From Nitriliruptoraceae bacterium (lineage in GTDB: Bacteria > Actinomycetota > Nitriliruptoria > Nitriliruptorales > Nitriliruptoraceae): DNA of 44,080 nt. Location of the stretch: assembly GCA_003563915.1 (NCBI GenBank), contig PWTE01000337.1, positions 1-44,080 on the forward strand. The letters are read 5' to 3'. The first letter of the stretch is position 1. The number at the start of each line of letters is the position of its first letter. The notes under the pieces are model-generated. The model worked only from the letters and a program-made list of their open reading frames with translations, was not told the DNA's origin and searched no databases. Made by a program: the position numbers and the translations under genes. Of this stretch, positions 1-10,124 are shown one piece after another.

Positions 1-208
1 CCACATGCGACACATTGATCGTGATCCCCCGCTCACGCTCCTCCGGCGCCTTATCGATCGCATCGAACGCCATCGACTGCACATTCGGATTCTGCTTATG
101 CAACACGTTCGTGATCGCCGCCGTCAACGTCGTCTTCCCATGATCAACGTGACCGATCGTCCCGATGTTCATGTGCGGCTTGGTCCGCTCGAACTTGGCC
201 TTGGCCAT
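1..208 (-). CDS. tuf: Elongation factor Tu, N-terminal part (runs off window)
   Basis: Reading the minus strand from ATG at 208 gives the unmistakable EF-Tu start: [19 protein letters not shown], then the P-loop GHVDHGKTT (about residues 19-27) and the switch-1 region ending in [12 protein letters not shown]-Tu is the GTPase that brings aminoacyl-tRNA to the ribosome. Only about 69 of roughly 395 codons are in the window. A GAGACGAGG ribosome-binding stretch sits just before the ATG. It lies downstream of tRNA-Tyr, tRNA-Thr and tRNA-Met on the same strand, the tRNA-tufB style of arrangement known from Gram-negatives. After roughly codon 19 the codons switch to G/T-ending forms: GAT for all three Asp, AAT for three of five Asn, CAT for three of five His, and mostly ACG for Thr. 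This is unlike the C-ending habit of the rest of the window. Confidence 0.96.
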   Translation of the reverse strand, partial: MAKAKFERTKPHMNIGTIGHVDHGKTTLTAAITNVLHKQNPNVQSMAFDAIDKAPEERERGITINVSHV

Positions 209-377
209 CCTCGTCTCACTCCTCGTGGTGACCGACGTCTGGTGCGTGCGGTTCGGGTACGGGCCGTGACCGGGTGTCTCGGTACGGCGGGCAGTTCCTC
301 GTGCTCGTCGCCAGGCTAGTGAACGACGAGGGGTACGCGCCTGCCAGGGGCGGGACGCGATGTTGGGGTCATGCTCG

Positions 378-449
378 TAGCGGCGGGTGGACTCGAACCA
401 CCGACACAGCGATTATGAGCCGCTTGCTCTACCTCTGAGCTACGCCGCC
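378..449 (-). tRNA. tRNA-Met (CAT), elongator type
   Basis: The minus strand folds as a full cloverleaf of 72 nt. The acceptor starts GGCGGCG, followed by a D-arm beginning TAGCTCAG. The anticodon loop carries CAT inside CGGCTCATAATCGC, and the T-arm is GGTGGTTCGAGTCCACC. The 1-72 pair is G-U. No CCA is encoded. The sequence resembles elongator rather than initiator Met tRNA, because initiators have a 1-72 mismatch and a run of three G-C pairs in the anticodon stem. Confidence 0.95.
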
Positions 450-495
450 GGGGAACTCGGCCGGCGAGCAGGTCCTGCGAACCCGTCACCGTCCG

Positions 496-524
496 TAAAG
501 GCCCGCGCTTCGCAGCGTTGGCCT
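496..524 (-). terminator. Hairpin between tRNA-Thr and tRNA-Met
   Basis: On the minus strand AGGCC (524-520) pairs with GGCCT (503-499), with an inner CGC/GCG pairing, and is followed by TTA. It lies 4 nt after the tRNA-Thr 3' end. It could be a weak or partial terminator, or a processing stem in a polycistronic tRNA transcript. Confidence 0.25.
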
Positions 525-528
525 GTCG

Positions 529-601
529 AGCCCTGGCGCGGAATCGAACCGCGGACCCCATCCTTACCATGGATGTGCTCTGCCGACTGAGCTACCAGGG
601 C
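529..601 (-). tRNA. tRNA-Thr (GGT)
   Basis: The minus strand gives a 73-nt cloverleaf. The acceptor GCCCTGG pairs with CCAGGGC, and the D-arm starts TAGCTCAGTCGGC. The anticodon arm CATCC-ATGGTAA-GGATG carries anticodon GGT, and the T-arm is CGCGGTTCGATTCCGCG. The discriminator base is T and no CCA is encoded. It is the middle gene of a Tyr-Thr-Met series reading toward tuf. Confidence 0.95.
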
Positions 602-620
602 GTGCGGAGGCGCAGCGTAG

Positions 621-677
621 CCAGCACCCCCTGCCCCGTCGAACCGTCGGGGAGCGACGAACGCAGGGGGTGGCTGG
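621..677 (-). other. Long inverted repeat between tRNA-Tyr and tRNA-Thr
   Basis: The arm CCAGCACCCCCTGC (621-634) is complementary to GCAGGGGGTGGCTGG (663-677) with a single bulged base. A nested CCCC...GGGG pairing lies inside. The stem fills the spacer between two tRNA genes. It may be an RNase processing stem or an attenuator, and there is no T-run. Confidence 0.4.
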
Positions 678-688
678 TCGAGCTGACC

Positions 689-773
689 TGGTGGAGGGAG
701 CAGGATTCGAACCTGCGAAGGCTAAGCCGGTGCGTTTACAGCGCACTCCCTTTGGCCACTCGGGCATCCCTCC
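689..773 (-). tRNA. tRNA-Tyr (GTA), class II, with encoded CCA
   Basis: The minus-strand gene begins GGAGGGATGCCCGAGTGGCC, has the anticodon arm GTGCG-CTGTAAA-CGCAC (anticodon GTA), a long variable arm, and the T-arm GCAGGTTCGAATCCTGC. The acceptor 3' strand TCCCTCC is followed by A and then an encoded CCA (691-689). The other two tRNAs here lack an encoded CCA. Confidence 0.95.
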
Positions 774-877
774 GGGCCCAGCCCATGGCCGGGTCGCGAG
801 ATGGTAGGCAGCCGCCGACACCCCGGCAAACGCACGCGTGCCCCTCAGCCAACCGCATGCAGCGCACCAACGATCCG

Positions 878-1339
878 CTACGACACGAGGTAGGGACGCA
901 TCCGTGCGCCAAGGCTCAGGGTGCGCCGACTCGCGACCCGGTCCGTCGGCACCAGGTACCGGCAGCAGTCATCCGTCAGCACGTAGAGCAGTTCCGTCAT
1001 CGTGGGGTCGAAGGGCTTGACGGTGTGGAAGCTCTGGTTCCCTCCACCAGTCGAGAGGGTGACGATGAAGATGCCGTAGGGGCTGCGGTAGGTGGTCGTC
1101 TTCACCTGGACGCGCTGGAGCCGGACGCCGTCATCGACGATCAGGTCGTAGGGCTGCGCATCCACCAGCGGCAAGCTCACCTGGTAGCCGTTGGCGCCGA
1201 ACCAGCCGATCGCATCGGTCAACCCGATCAAACCCTGCTCCCGCGGGTTCTGCCGCCAGATCGTTCGCGCGGGGCGGCGAGCGCCCTTCGCGCGGTGCCG
1301 TGAGGCGGGGCCACCCGCGATCCCGTCGGGGTCGGCCAT
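878..1339 (-). CDS. PD-(D/E)XK nuclease-like protein (group I intron endonuclease family type)
   Basis: This 153-residue protein fits the PDDEXK_5 family pattern. An initial helix around residues 33-48 (REQGLIGLTDAIGWFG) leads into GYQVSLPLVD, then a core with Asp65 (PYDLIVDD) and Gln78-x-Lys80 (RVQVKTT). These correspond to the D...(E/Q)xK metal-binding signature of restriction-type endonucleases. The family includes homing-like nucleases and many stand-alone genes of unknown role, so a DNA-cleaving activity is inferred only from the fold. The ATG at 1339 was chosen because the frame further upstream is low-complexity and unlike protein. It stands alone, divergent from yajQ and about 100 bp upstream of tRNA-Tyr on the same strand. 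No intron or intein is seen nearby. Confidence 0.75.
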   Translation of the reverse strand: MADPDGIAGGPASRHRAKGARRPARTIWRQNPREQGLIGLTDAIGWFGANGYQVSLPLVDAQPYDLIVDDGVRLQRVQVKTTTYRSPYGIFIVTLSTGGGNQSFHTVKPFDPTMTELLYVLTDDCCRYLVPTDRVASRRTLSLGARMRPYLVS

Positions 1340-1631
1340 GCACCGGTCGCGCTCCCCGGTCGCCAGACCCGGGAGCGCGAGCTGCTGGACGGCCCGGCGT
1401 GTCACCCTGCCCTCCCCTCGGTGGACCGCGATGATGCCGCCTGGAACGAGCACCGCCCGAGGCGACCCACCACGGCTTGTGGACGACGCGTCCGGGCCCC
1501 AGACCGCGGGCTCACCCCGACGGACCGCCACGCGAGCCGCGCGAAGTACCCTGACGCTGCGCGCGACCGGACCGGCCAGCGGGCACCGCCCGACACGCTG
1601 GCGGACCCACCCGAACATCAGGAGGACGAGC

Positions 1632-2123
1632 GTGGCTGACGCGAGCTTCGACATCGAAGCCGGGGTCGATCGCCAGGAGGTCGACAACGCCATCAACCAG
1701 GCGGCCCGCGAGGTGGCCACCCGGTTCGACTTCAAGGGCACCGAGACCCGCATCGAGTGGTCCGGGGACGAGGCGATCCTCGTCGAGTCCGCCTCCGAGG
1801 ACCGGGTCAAGGCGGCGCTCGAGGTGCTGAAGGACAAGTGCGTCAAGCGCAAGGTGTCGCTGAAGGCGCTCGACATCTCCGAGCCCCGCGACGTCAGCGG
1901 CGGCCGCGCCCGGGTCGACGTCTCGCTCGTCACCACCCTGCCGCAGGACCTGGCCAAGCAGATCGTCAAGGACATCAAGGCGACCAAGCTCAAGGTCACG
2001 CCGACCAACATGGGTGACCGCATCCGCGTCGCGGGCAAGAAGCGCGACGACCTGCAGGAGATCCAGGCCATGGTCCGCAGCAAGGACCACGACGCCCCCT
2101 TGCGCTTCACGAACTACAAGTGA
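1632..2123 (+). CDS. yajQ: YajQ family nucleotide-binding protein
   Basis: The gene encodes 163 residues, the normal size of the family. It starts at GTG 1632, five bases after a strong AGGAGGA at 1620-1626. Landmarks are the N-terminal ASFDIEAGVDRQEVDNAINQ, then RFDFKGTET, and the C-terminal RDDLQEIQAMVRSKD with the ending LRFTNYK. YajQ proteins have two ferredoxin-like folds. They bind nucleotides or tRNA in some bacteria and cyclic di-GMP in Xanthomonas, and their role in actinobacteria is not settled. A hairpin follows the stop, so the gene is probably monocistronic. Confidence 0.95.
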   Translation: MADASFDIEAGVDRQEVDNAINQAAREVATRFDFKGTETRIEWSGDEAILVESASEDRVKAALEVLKDKCVKRKVSLKALDISEPRDVSGGRARVDVSLVTTLPQDLAKQIVKDIKATKLKVTPTNMGDRIRVAGKKRDDLQEIQAMVRSKDHDAPLRFTNYK

Positions 2124-2128
2124 GCGGC

Positions 2129-2157
2129 GGCGGACCGCAGCGTCGCGACGGTCCGCC
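2129..2157 (+). terminator. Hairpin just after yajQ
   Basis: GGCGGACCG (2129-2137) and CGGTCCGCC (2149-2157) are perfectly complementary with an 11-nt loop, starting 5 bp after the yajQ stop. There is no T-run, which is common for actinobacterial terminators. Confidence 0.45.
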
Positions 2158-2238
2158 CATCGGGGTCTCGCCCCGCGCCGAACCTCCTGCGTCCACCCGT
2201 CCCGGCGCTGCCCGCCCCCCTGCTCCCTCGAGGTAGCT

Positions 2239-3057
2239 GTGCCTGAAGGCCACACGATCCATCGGCTAGCCCGGGACCACGCGTCGTGGTTCACCGGGCA
2301 GACGGTGCGGGTGAGCTCACCGCAGGGACGCTTCAGCGACGGCGCCGCGCTGCTGGACGGCGGCGAACTCGAAGGCACCGACGCCCACGGCAAGCACCTG
2401 TTCCACCGCTACGACGGGGGCCTGACCGTCCACGTCCACCTGGGGCTGTTCGGCCGCTTCTTCACCCATGCCGCAGCGGCGCCGCCGGAGCCACGGACCA
2501 CGACCCGCTACCGCGTCACCGGCGAGGACCGCACGATCGACCTGGTGGGCGCGACGGCCTGCGAGCTCCTCGATGACGACGAGGTGGCCGCGCTACGCGC
2601 CCGGCTCGGCCCGGACCCGATCCGCCGGGACGCCGATCCCGATCGCGCGTGGGCGGCGCTGCAGCGGCGCCGCACCCCGATCGGGCGCGCGCTGCTCGAT
2701 CAGTCCGTCCTCGCCGGGGTCGGCAACGTCTACCGCGCCGAGGTGCTCTTCGTCCACGGCATCCACCCGGACGTCCCGGCGAACCAGATCACCCGCGACG
2801 AGTGGGACAGCATCTGGGGCACCCTCGTCTCCTGGCTGCGACGCGGCGTGAAGGAGCGGCGGATCATCACCGTCGACCCGGCCGAGGTCGGCAAGCCCCG
2901 CAGCCGGCTGACCCGCCGCGAAGCGACCTACGTCTACCGGAGCGACCGGTGCCTGCGGTGCGACACCGAGGTACGCCGCTACGACCTGGCCGGCCGCTGG
3001 GCGTACGTCTGCGAGACCTGCCAGCCGCCACCGCGACGCGACGGGAGCCGTCGATGA
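2239..3057 (+). CDS. nei: Nei/Fpg-family DNA glycosylase/AP lyase (endonuclease VIII-like)
   Basis: This 272-residue base-excision repair enzyme removes oxidised bases and cleaves the abasic site. Start GTG 2239 places the catalytic Pro2-Glu3 at the N-terminus (PEGHTIHRLA). The PEGHT form is typical of the Nei1-like branch rather than MutM (PELPE). Lys52 (HGKHLF) is the conserved beta-elimination lysine. The helix-two-turn-helix region includes DQSVLAGVGNVYRAE, about residues 154-168. A C-terminal zinc finger uses Cys238, Cys241, Cys258 and Cys261. It ends in an ATGA overlap with the next gene, so the two are co-translated. Confidence 0.93.
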   Translation: MPEGHTIHRLARDHASWFTGQTVRVSSPQGRFSDGAALLDGGELEGTDAHGKHLFHRYDGGLTVHVHLGLFGRFFTHAAAAPPEPRTTTRYRVTGEDRTIDLVGATACELLDDDEVAALRARLGPDPIRRDADPDRAWAALQRRRTPIGRALLDQSVLAGVGNVYRAEVLFVHGIHPDVPANQITRDEWDSIWGTLVSWLRRGVKERRIITVDPAEVGKPRSRLTRREATYVYRSDRCLRCDTEVRRYDLAGRWAYVCETCQPPPRRDGSRR

Positions 3058-3797
3058 CCACGGTCCAACCGGGGCAGGGTGGCGCACGATCATCCGAGAC
3101 CACGTCCACCCCTGGCCGCGAGCTGCCGACCTTCTGGCGTCGGCTCGCGCTGGGCGTGGTCGCGATCCGGTTCGCGGTGCCGCTCGCGGCGATCCCGTTC
3201 TTCCCCTGGCTGATGATCAACAACGTCTCCCTGCTGATCCTGTTGCGGCCGCAGAAGGAGTTCCTGCTGGTCGGGGGTGGTCAGAACCGCTACCTCGGCG
3301 AACCCGAACTGATGACGTTGTTCCTGGCGTTCCTCCCCCTGGGTCTGCTGGCGGTGCCGGCCTTCTTCGTTATCGGGCGGGCGTACGGGTCACGGCTGCG
3401 CGACGGCACCGCACCCGACTGGCTGACCCGCGCCATCCGCCCCCACCACGTGGAACTCGGTCAGCGGGTACTCGCCCGTCGAGGTCCCGTGATCGCCATC
3501 CTGGGCCGGTTCGCCGCGCTGCCGCCCACCGTGCTGGCCGCGGCGGCCGGCGTCTCCGACGTGTCCTGGCGGGCCTACCTCGCCGCGGATGCGGTCGGTG
3601 CCGTGCTGGCGACCGCCGTCACCATCGGGGTGGGCTACTCGCTCGGTCGCGCGTACCAGGACGGCGGCATCTGGCTCACCGTCGCCGGGGTGGCGCTCTT
3701 CGGGATCATGATCCTGTTGCTCACCCAGTGGATCCGTCGCGAGGCCAACCGTCCCGACGCGCCGACCCCGGAGGACCCGCACCCGGACCCCGCCTGA
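3054..3797 (+). CDS. DedA/VTT-domain membrane protein
   Basis: The product has 247 residues. A hydrophobic N-terminal segment lies at about residues 28-70 (LGVVAIRFAVPLAAIPFFPW...), another at about 85-110, and a paired C-terminal set at about 178-228. The region RRGPVIAILGRFAALPPTVLAAAAG followed by ...AYLAADAVGAVLAT fits the VTT (DedA/SNARE-associated) family, which is implicated in lipid flipping and membrane homeostasis. The C-terminus is Pro/Asp-rich. It overlaps the nei stop (ATGA). Family assignment is fairly good, while substrate and role are unknown. Confidence 0.75.
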   Translation: MTTVQPGQGGARSSETTSTPGRELPTFWRRLALGVVAIRFAVPLAAIPFFPWLMINNVSLLILLRPQKEFLLVGGGQNRYLGEPELMTLFLAFLPLGLLAVPAFFVIGRAYGSRLRDGTAPDWLTRAIRPHHVELGQRVLARRGPVIAILGRFAALPPTVLAAAAGVSDVSWRAYLAADAVGAVLATAVTIGVGYSLGRAYQDGGIWLTVAGVALFGIMILLLTQWIRREANRPDAPTPEDPHPDPA

Positions 3798-3823
3798 CCC
3801 CGCTCCCGCCTGCGACCCGGGCT

Positions 3824-3833
3824 CCCCCCCCCC
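3824..3833 (+). repeat. Homopolymer run of ten C
   Basis: An uninterrupted run of ten C lies in the convergent spacer between the DedA-like gene and nuoN1. It is a likely slippage or sequencing-error site, and no gene depends on it. Confidence 0.9.
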
Positions 3834-3904
3834 GCCCACCTGGCACTGGCACGGATACGCATCAGGGGGTGAGGTGGATCCCTGCCAGCGCCGGACGGGG
3901 CCAC

Positions 3905-3920
3905 GCCGGTGGCCACCGGC
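3905..3920. terminator. Palindrome between convergent DedA-like gene and nuoN1
   Basis: GCCGGTGGCCACCGGC is a perfect 16-bp palindrome in the 139-bp spacer where a plus-strand operon and nuo cluster 1 converge. It is a possible bidirectional terminator without a T-run. Confidence 0.3.
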
Positions 3921-3936
3921 AAAGCCGGACGCCTGG

Positions 3937-5400
3937 CTAGCCGACGGCGAGACCCGTGAGCGACGTGGCGTCGCTGACCAGGCCCGGCAGCACGCCGAGC
4001 AGGACCGTCCCGACCAGCAGTACGAAGACCACGAGGGACAGGTTGAAGCCGGGCTGCAGGGCGGGCAGCCCCTCGGGGGCGCTGTCCATCCACATGGTCT
4101 TGACGACCTTGAGGTAGTAGAAGAACGCGATCACCGAGTTGATCACCAGGAACACCATCAGCAGGATGGCGAACCCGGTGACGTCGGTCAGCGCGGCCTG
4201 CACGATCGCGAACTTCGCCCACAGCCCCACCGTCGGGGGCGCCCCACCGAGGCTCAGCAGGAAGGTGGTCATCGCCATCGCCATCAGGGGGCTCTTGGAG
4301 GCCAACCCGGCGTAGTCGCTGATGGAGCGCATCCCGGTCCTGCGGTGCACCGCGATCGCGACCCCGAACGCCCCGATGTTCATCACGGCGTAGGCGATCA
4401 GGTAGAAGAGCACCGCCTGCACGGCCGCGTCGTTGACCTGCGCCGCACCCGAGCGCGCCAGGCCGAAGGGGATCAGCATGTAGCCGGCCTGCGCGACCGA
4501 CGAGTAGGCCAGCAGACGGATCAGGTCACGCTGCTGCAGCGCGACGAGGTTGCCCAACGTCATCGTCACGATGGCGATCACACCGAGCACCGGAGCCCAC
4601 AGCTCCGCGACCGGCTCGAAGGCGATGAACGCGATCGCCAGCAGTCCGGCGAACCCGGCCGCCTTCGAGGCGACGGCGAGCATCGCCGCGACGGGCAGCG
4701 GCGACCCGCTGTAGGTGTCGGGTGCCCAGAAGTGGAAGGGCACGGCGGAGATCTTGAACCCGAATCCGACGATGACCAGCATGATCGCGGCGGCCAGGAG
4801 CGGGTCGACAGTCCCGAGCGCGGCGATCGACGCGGCGATGTCCGGCAGGTAGGTCGTCCCGGTGAAGCCGTACACGATCGACATGCCGAACAGCATCAGC
4901 GCCACCGACAGGACACCGATCAGGAAGAACTTCATCGCCGCTTCGGACGAGTACAACGACCGCTTGCGCATCCCCGCCATGATGAAGGCCGGGATCGACA
5001 CCGTCTCGAGCGCGACGAACAGCAGCAGCAGGTCCCGCGCCGACGGCATGATGATCATGCCGATGAAGGACGTGAGCAGCAGGAAGTAGTACTCGCCCTG
5101 GAAGTAGCGGCCTTCAGCGAAGAAGCGCCAGCTGATCCCCAGGATCGCCAGCAGGCTGCCCAGGAACAGCACCTTGAAGACGACGGCGTACTCGTTGACG
5201 ACGAACGTGCCCCCGAAGGTGGACCGCTCGTCCCCCCACAGGATCAACGTGAACACCAGGGCGACCACGGTCCCCACCGCGGCGACGCCGGCCACGAGTT
5301 GCTTGGCCTGACCGCGCAGGTTCAGGTCGGCCAACAGCACCAGCAGTGCGGTGACCGTCAGCGCGATCTCCGGCGCGATCGCCAGCCAATCGATGAGCAT
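3937..5400 (-). CDS. nuoN: NADH-quinone oxidoreductase subunit N, cluster 1
   Basis: This 487-residue antiporter-like proton channel subunit of the complex I membrane arm is hydrophobic throughout. It carries the family core ALETVSIPAFIMAG (near residue 130), KISAVPFHFWAPDTYSGSP and LLAYSSVAQAGYMLI, including the conserved Lys in FKISAVPFHFW. Last gene of the 11-gene nuo cluster 1, it starts at ATG 5400, 43 bp after the nuoM1 stop. A GGAGGAC stretch (AGGTCAGC/CCTCCTGG on the plus strand) sits before the start. It is clearly diverged from nuoN2 in the same window, so this is not a recent duplicate. Confidence 0.95.
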   Translation of the reverse strand: MLIDWLAIAPEIALTVTALLVLLADLNLRGQAKQLVAGVAAVGTVVALVFTLILWGDERSTFGGTFVVNEYAVVFKVLFLGSLLAILGISWRFFAEGRYFQGEYYFLLLTSFIGMIIMPSARDLLLLFVALETVSIPAFIMAGMRKRSLYSSEAAMKFFLIGVLSVALMLFGMSIVYGFTGTTYLPDIAASIAALGTVDPLLAAAIMLVIVGFGFKISAVPFHFWAPDTYSGSPLPVAAMLAVASKAAGFAGLLAIAFIAFEPVAELWAPVLGVIAIVTMTLGNLVALQQRDLIRLLAYSSVAQAGYMLIPFGLARSGAAQVNDAAVQAVLFYLIAYAVMNIGAFGVAIAVHRRTGMRSISDYAGLASKSPLMAMAMTTFLLSLGGAPPTVGLWAKFAIVQAALTDVTGFAILLMVFLVINSVIAFFYYLKVVKTMWMDSAPEGLPALQPGFNLSLVVFVLLVGTVLLGVLPGLVSDATSLTGLAVG

Positions 5401-5443
5401 CGTCGACTCCGTCCTCCCAGGAGGTCAGCGTGAGCGCGTGGGC

Positions 5444-6979
5444 TCAGCCGCCGAGGTAGCCCATCAGGTTGGTCACCGCCGCATCCTGCACGCCGAACAC
5501 GAGCACCGGGAAGATCCCGAGCGCCAGGATCAGCAGCAGCAGCGGCAGCCAGGTCACCCACTCGATCGTCATGACGTCGTCGAGCTGTTCGTTGACCCAC
5601 CGTTCCGGCGGGTCCCCGAGGTTGACCCGCTGCAACAGCCACAGGAAGTAGCCGGCGGTGAGCACGGTCCCGATCGCGGCGAACACCACCAGCCCGAGGT
5701 AGAGCCCCGCGTACTGGTCCGCCAACCCGAGCCCGGGCGAGATGGCCGCCCACATCGCGGTGAACTCGCCCCAGAACCCGGCCAATCCGGGCAGCCCGAG
5801 TGAGGCCACCGCCACGTAGGTCAGCAGCACGCCGTACCGCGGGATCTTCTTGAGCATCCCGCCGCCGATGACCGCGATCTCGCGGGTGTGGTAGCGCTCG
5901 TGCAGGGAGCCGGCGAGGAAGAACAGCATCCCGGTGATGATCCCGTGGGCGATGTTGCCGAACAGGGCGGCCTGGATGCCCGCCTCGTTCATCGCGGCGA
6001 TGCCGAGCATCACGAAGCCCATGTGGCCGACGGAGGAGAACGCGATCAGGCGCTTGACGTCGGTCTGGGCGAGGCAGCACAGCGCCCCGTAGACGATGCC
6101 GATCACGGCGAGCACACCGATCAGCGGCGCGAAGCGCACGGCCCCCTCCGGCAGGATCGGCAGGGCGATCCGCACGAACCCGTAGGTCCCCATCTTCAGC
6201 AGCACGCCGGCCAGCAGCACGGAGCCGACGGTGGGTGCCTCGGTGTGCGCGTCCGGCAGCCAGGTGTGGAAGGGCCACATCGGGACCTTGATGGCGAACC
6301 CGAGGAACATGCCGAGGAACGCCCAGGTCTGGAAGGTGGTGGAACCGAAGGGCGCCATCTCGGACAGGGCCTGGATGCTCCAGGTGTTGGCACCGGCGGT
6401 GAAGTAGATCGCCAGGAACGCGATCAGCATGAAGATCGACCCGAACAGGGTGTAGAGGAAGAACTTGACGCTGGCGTAGTCCCGGCGCGGGCCACCCCAC
6501 ATCCCGATCATGAAGAACATCGGGACGAGCACCAGCTCCCAGAAGATGAAGAACAGGACCAGGTCGAAGGCGACGAAGGTGCCGGCCATCCCGGTCTGCA
6601 ACAGCAGCATGAGCGCAAGGAAGGCCTTGGGCTTGCCCGGCGACGGCAGGTGCTTGGTGGTGTAGATCGCACACAGGAACGTCAGCAGGTACGTGAGGAA
6701 GAACAGCGGGAGCGAGATGCCGTCCATGCCCAGTTCGAACCGGGCATCGATCGCCGAGATCCAGCTCGCGTCGGTGGTGAACTGCAGCTCGCCGCTCCGG
6801 CTGAAGTCGAAGCTGGCCGTGATCACGGCGACCAGGGCGAAGGCCACCCCGGTGATCACCACGGCCGCCCGGCGGATCTGCCGATCCATCGAGGAGGGCA
6901 TCATCGCCAGGGCGCCCGCCCCCACCAGGGGGAGGAACAGGGCCACCACCAGCGCCCAGCCTGCGGTGTTCGGGTCCAT
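5444..6979 (-). CDS. nuoM: NADH-quinone oxidoreductase subunit M, cluster 1
   Basis: A 511-residue antiporter-like subunit of the proton-pumping membrane arm. Signatures are FIFWELVLVPMFFMIGMWGG with the key Glu, the conserved KVPMWPFHTWLPDAHTEAPT, and AFSSVGHMGFVMLG. The start is ATG 6979 because GGAGGAG lies 5-6 bases upstream; an in-frame ATG eleven codons earlier lacks that support. A 111-bp spacer with a hairpin separates it from nuoL1, the longest gap inside this cluster. Confidence 0.95.
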   Translation of the reverse strand: MDPNTAGWALVVALFLPLVGAGALAMMPSSMDRQIRRAAVVITGVAFALVAVITASFDFSRSGELQFTTDASWISAIDARFELGMDGISLPLFFLTYLLTFLCAIYTTKHLPSPGKPKAFLALMLLLQTGMAGTFVAFDLVLFFIFWELVLVPMFFMIGMWGGPRRDYASVKFFLYTLFGSIFMLIAFLAIYFTAGANTWSIQALSEMAPFGSTTFQTWAFLGMFLGFAIKVPMWPFHTWLPDAHTEAPTVGSVLLAGVLLKMGTYGFVRIALPILPEGAVRFAPLIGVLAVIGIVYGALCCLAQTDVKRLIAFSSVGHMGFVMLGIAAMNEAGIQAALFGNIAHGIITGMLFFLAGSLHERYHTREIAVIGGGMLKKIPRYGVLLTYVAVASLGLPGLAGFWGEFTAMWAAISPGLGLADQYAGLYLGLVVFAAIGTVLTAGYFLWLLQRVNLGDPPERWVNEQLDDVMTIEWVTWLPLLLLILALGIFPVLVFGVQDAAVTNLMGYLGG

Positions 6980-7060
6980 CGTCGTCTCCTCCAGCTCGCT
7001 CCGGGACCTCACGCGGGTCCGGGTCGAGTCGGCGTGTCTCGGCCGTCAGGCCGCACCTCA

Positions 7061-7082
7061 CGGTCACCGGGGTCGGTGACCG
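7061..7082 (-). other. Hairpin in nuoL1-nuoM1 spacer
   Basis: CGGTCACC and GGTGACCG form a perfect 8-bp stem with a 6-nt loop, 9 bp past the nuoL1 coordinate start and inside the only long gap (111 bp) of the cluster. It may stabilise or process the mRNA, or act as partial terminator. Confidence 0.35.
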
Positions 7083-7090
7083 GTCCTGCT

Positions 7091-9187
<2,097 letters not shown>

Positions 9188-9198
9188 GGGAAGGCTCC

Positions 9199-9510
9199 CT
9201 ACCAGCGCATCAGGTCGACGTCGTCGACGTTGACCGTGGCGCGGTTGCGGAACAGGTTGAAGATGATCGCGAGTCCCACGCCGGCTTCAGCCGCGGCGAC
9301 CGCGATGATGAACAGGGCGAACATCTGACCGTGCACCGCCTCGGCCCCCGGGAACAGCAGGTTCTGGAAGGCGACGAGGTTGATGTTCACGGAGACCAGC
9401 ATCAGCTCGACGCTGATCAGCACCAGGACGGCGTTGCGCCGGGCGATGAGCCCGTACACACCGACACAGAACAGGAACGTTGCGAGGAGCAGAGGGCCGA
9501 TGAGGCTCAT
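9199..9510 (-). CDS. nuoK: NADH-quinone oxidoreductase subunit K, cluster 1
   Basis: This 103-residue, three-helix MrpC-like subunit forms part of the fourth proton path next to NuoJ. The conserved membrane glutamates are Glu35 (ISVELMLVS) and Glu75 (AVAAAEAGVGLAI). Start ATG 9510 overlaps the nuoJ1 stop as ATGA. The length is normal for the family. Confidence 0.95.
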   Translation of the reverse strand: MSLIGPLLLATFLFCVGVYGLIARRNAVLVLISVELMLVSVNINLVAFQNLLFPGAEAVHGQMFALFIIAVAAAEAGVGLAIIFNLFRNRATVNVDDVDLMRW

Positions 9511-10124
9511 CGGTCACCTCCCGAGGTCAGCTCGGGCTGGCTGTCACCGCGAGGTAGCTCGTGAGCGCCCGCCTCCGTCGAGGGTTCGTCCCCGAACTCG
9601 ATCCGCCCCTCGTCATCGGGCTCGCCCGACTCCCCGTCTTCACGCCGAGCCAGCAGGATCGCGCCGATCAGGGCGGCCAGCAGCATCATCGACAGCAGCT
9701 CGAAGGGCAGGACCCAGTCCGCGAAGATCGCGATCCCGATGACCTCGATGCCCGGGCCGGCGACCTCAGCCGCCCGCTCGCCGCCGAAGGAGGACACGAT
9801 CAGCGACGAGAGCACGACGAACAACGTCCCGGAGACCACCAGCGCGAGCCCACGGTTCTGGCCGTCCAGCGCCTCGCGGCCGATGGGAGCCCGCGTGAGC
9901 ATCAGGCCGAACAGGAACAGCACCGCCACGGAGCCGACGTAGACGACGAGTTGGACCAGCGCGAGGAAATCGGCACGCAGGACCAGGAACACCCCGGCGA
10001 TCCCCGCGAGCGTGACCGCCAGGAACAACGCCGCGTGGAACAGGTTCTTCGAGGTGACCGTCAGCACGGCGGAGCCGGCGGTCAAGAGCGCCACGAGGAT
10101 GAAGACGATGTCGTAGCCGGTCAC
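9507..10124 (-). CDS. nuoJ: NADH-quinone oxidoreductase subunit J, cluster 1
   Basis: The product has 205 residues: five hydrophobic helices in the first about 165 residues ([43 protein letters not shown], the pi-bulge region of the family), then an acidic, hydrophilic tail (about 166-205). GTG 10124 overlaps the nuoI1 stop (GTGA). The tail is longer than in E. coli NuoJ but lacks the repeat seen in NuoI1 and NuoC1. Confidence 0.94.
   Translation of the reverse strand: MTGYDIVFILVALLTAGSAVLTVTSKNLFHAALFLAVTLAGIAGVFLVLRADFLALVQLVVYVGSVAVLFLFGLMLTRAPIGREALDGQNRGLALVVSGTLFVVLSSLIVSSFGGERAAEVAGPGIEVIGIAIFADWVLPFELLSMMLLAALIGAILLARREDGESGEPDDEGRIEFGDEPSTEAGAHELPRGDSQPELTSGGDR

Noticed and set aside
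209-377. Promoter for tuf in the spacer after tRNA-Met
   Set aside because: A TAGCCT on the minus strand (317-312) is -10-like, but no plausible -35 lies 16-18 bp upstream.
1340-1631. Promoter or small RNA in the spacer between the nuclease-like gene and yajQ
   Set aside because: A TACCCT occurs before yajQ but no acceptable -35 at the right distance, and no clear stem-loop. Nothing beyond the yajQ ribosome-binding site could be supported.
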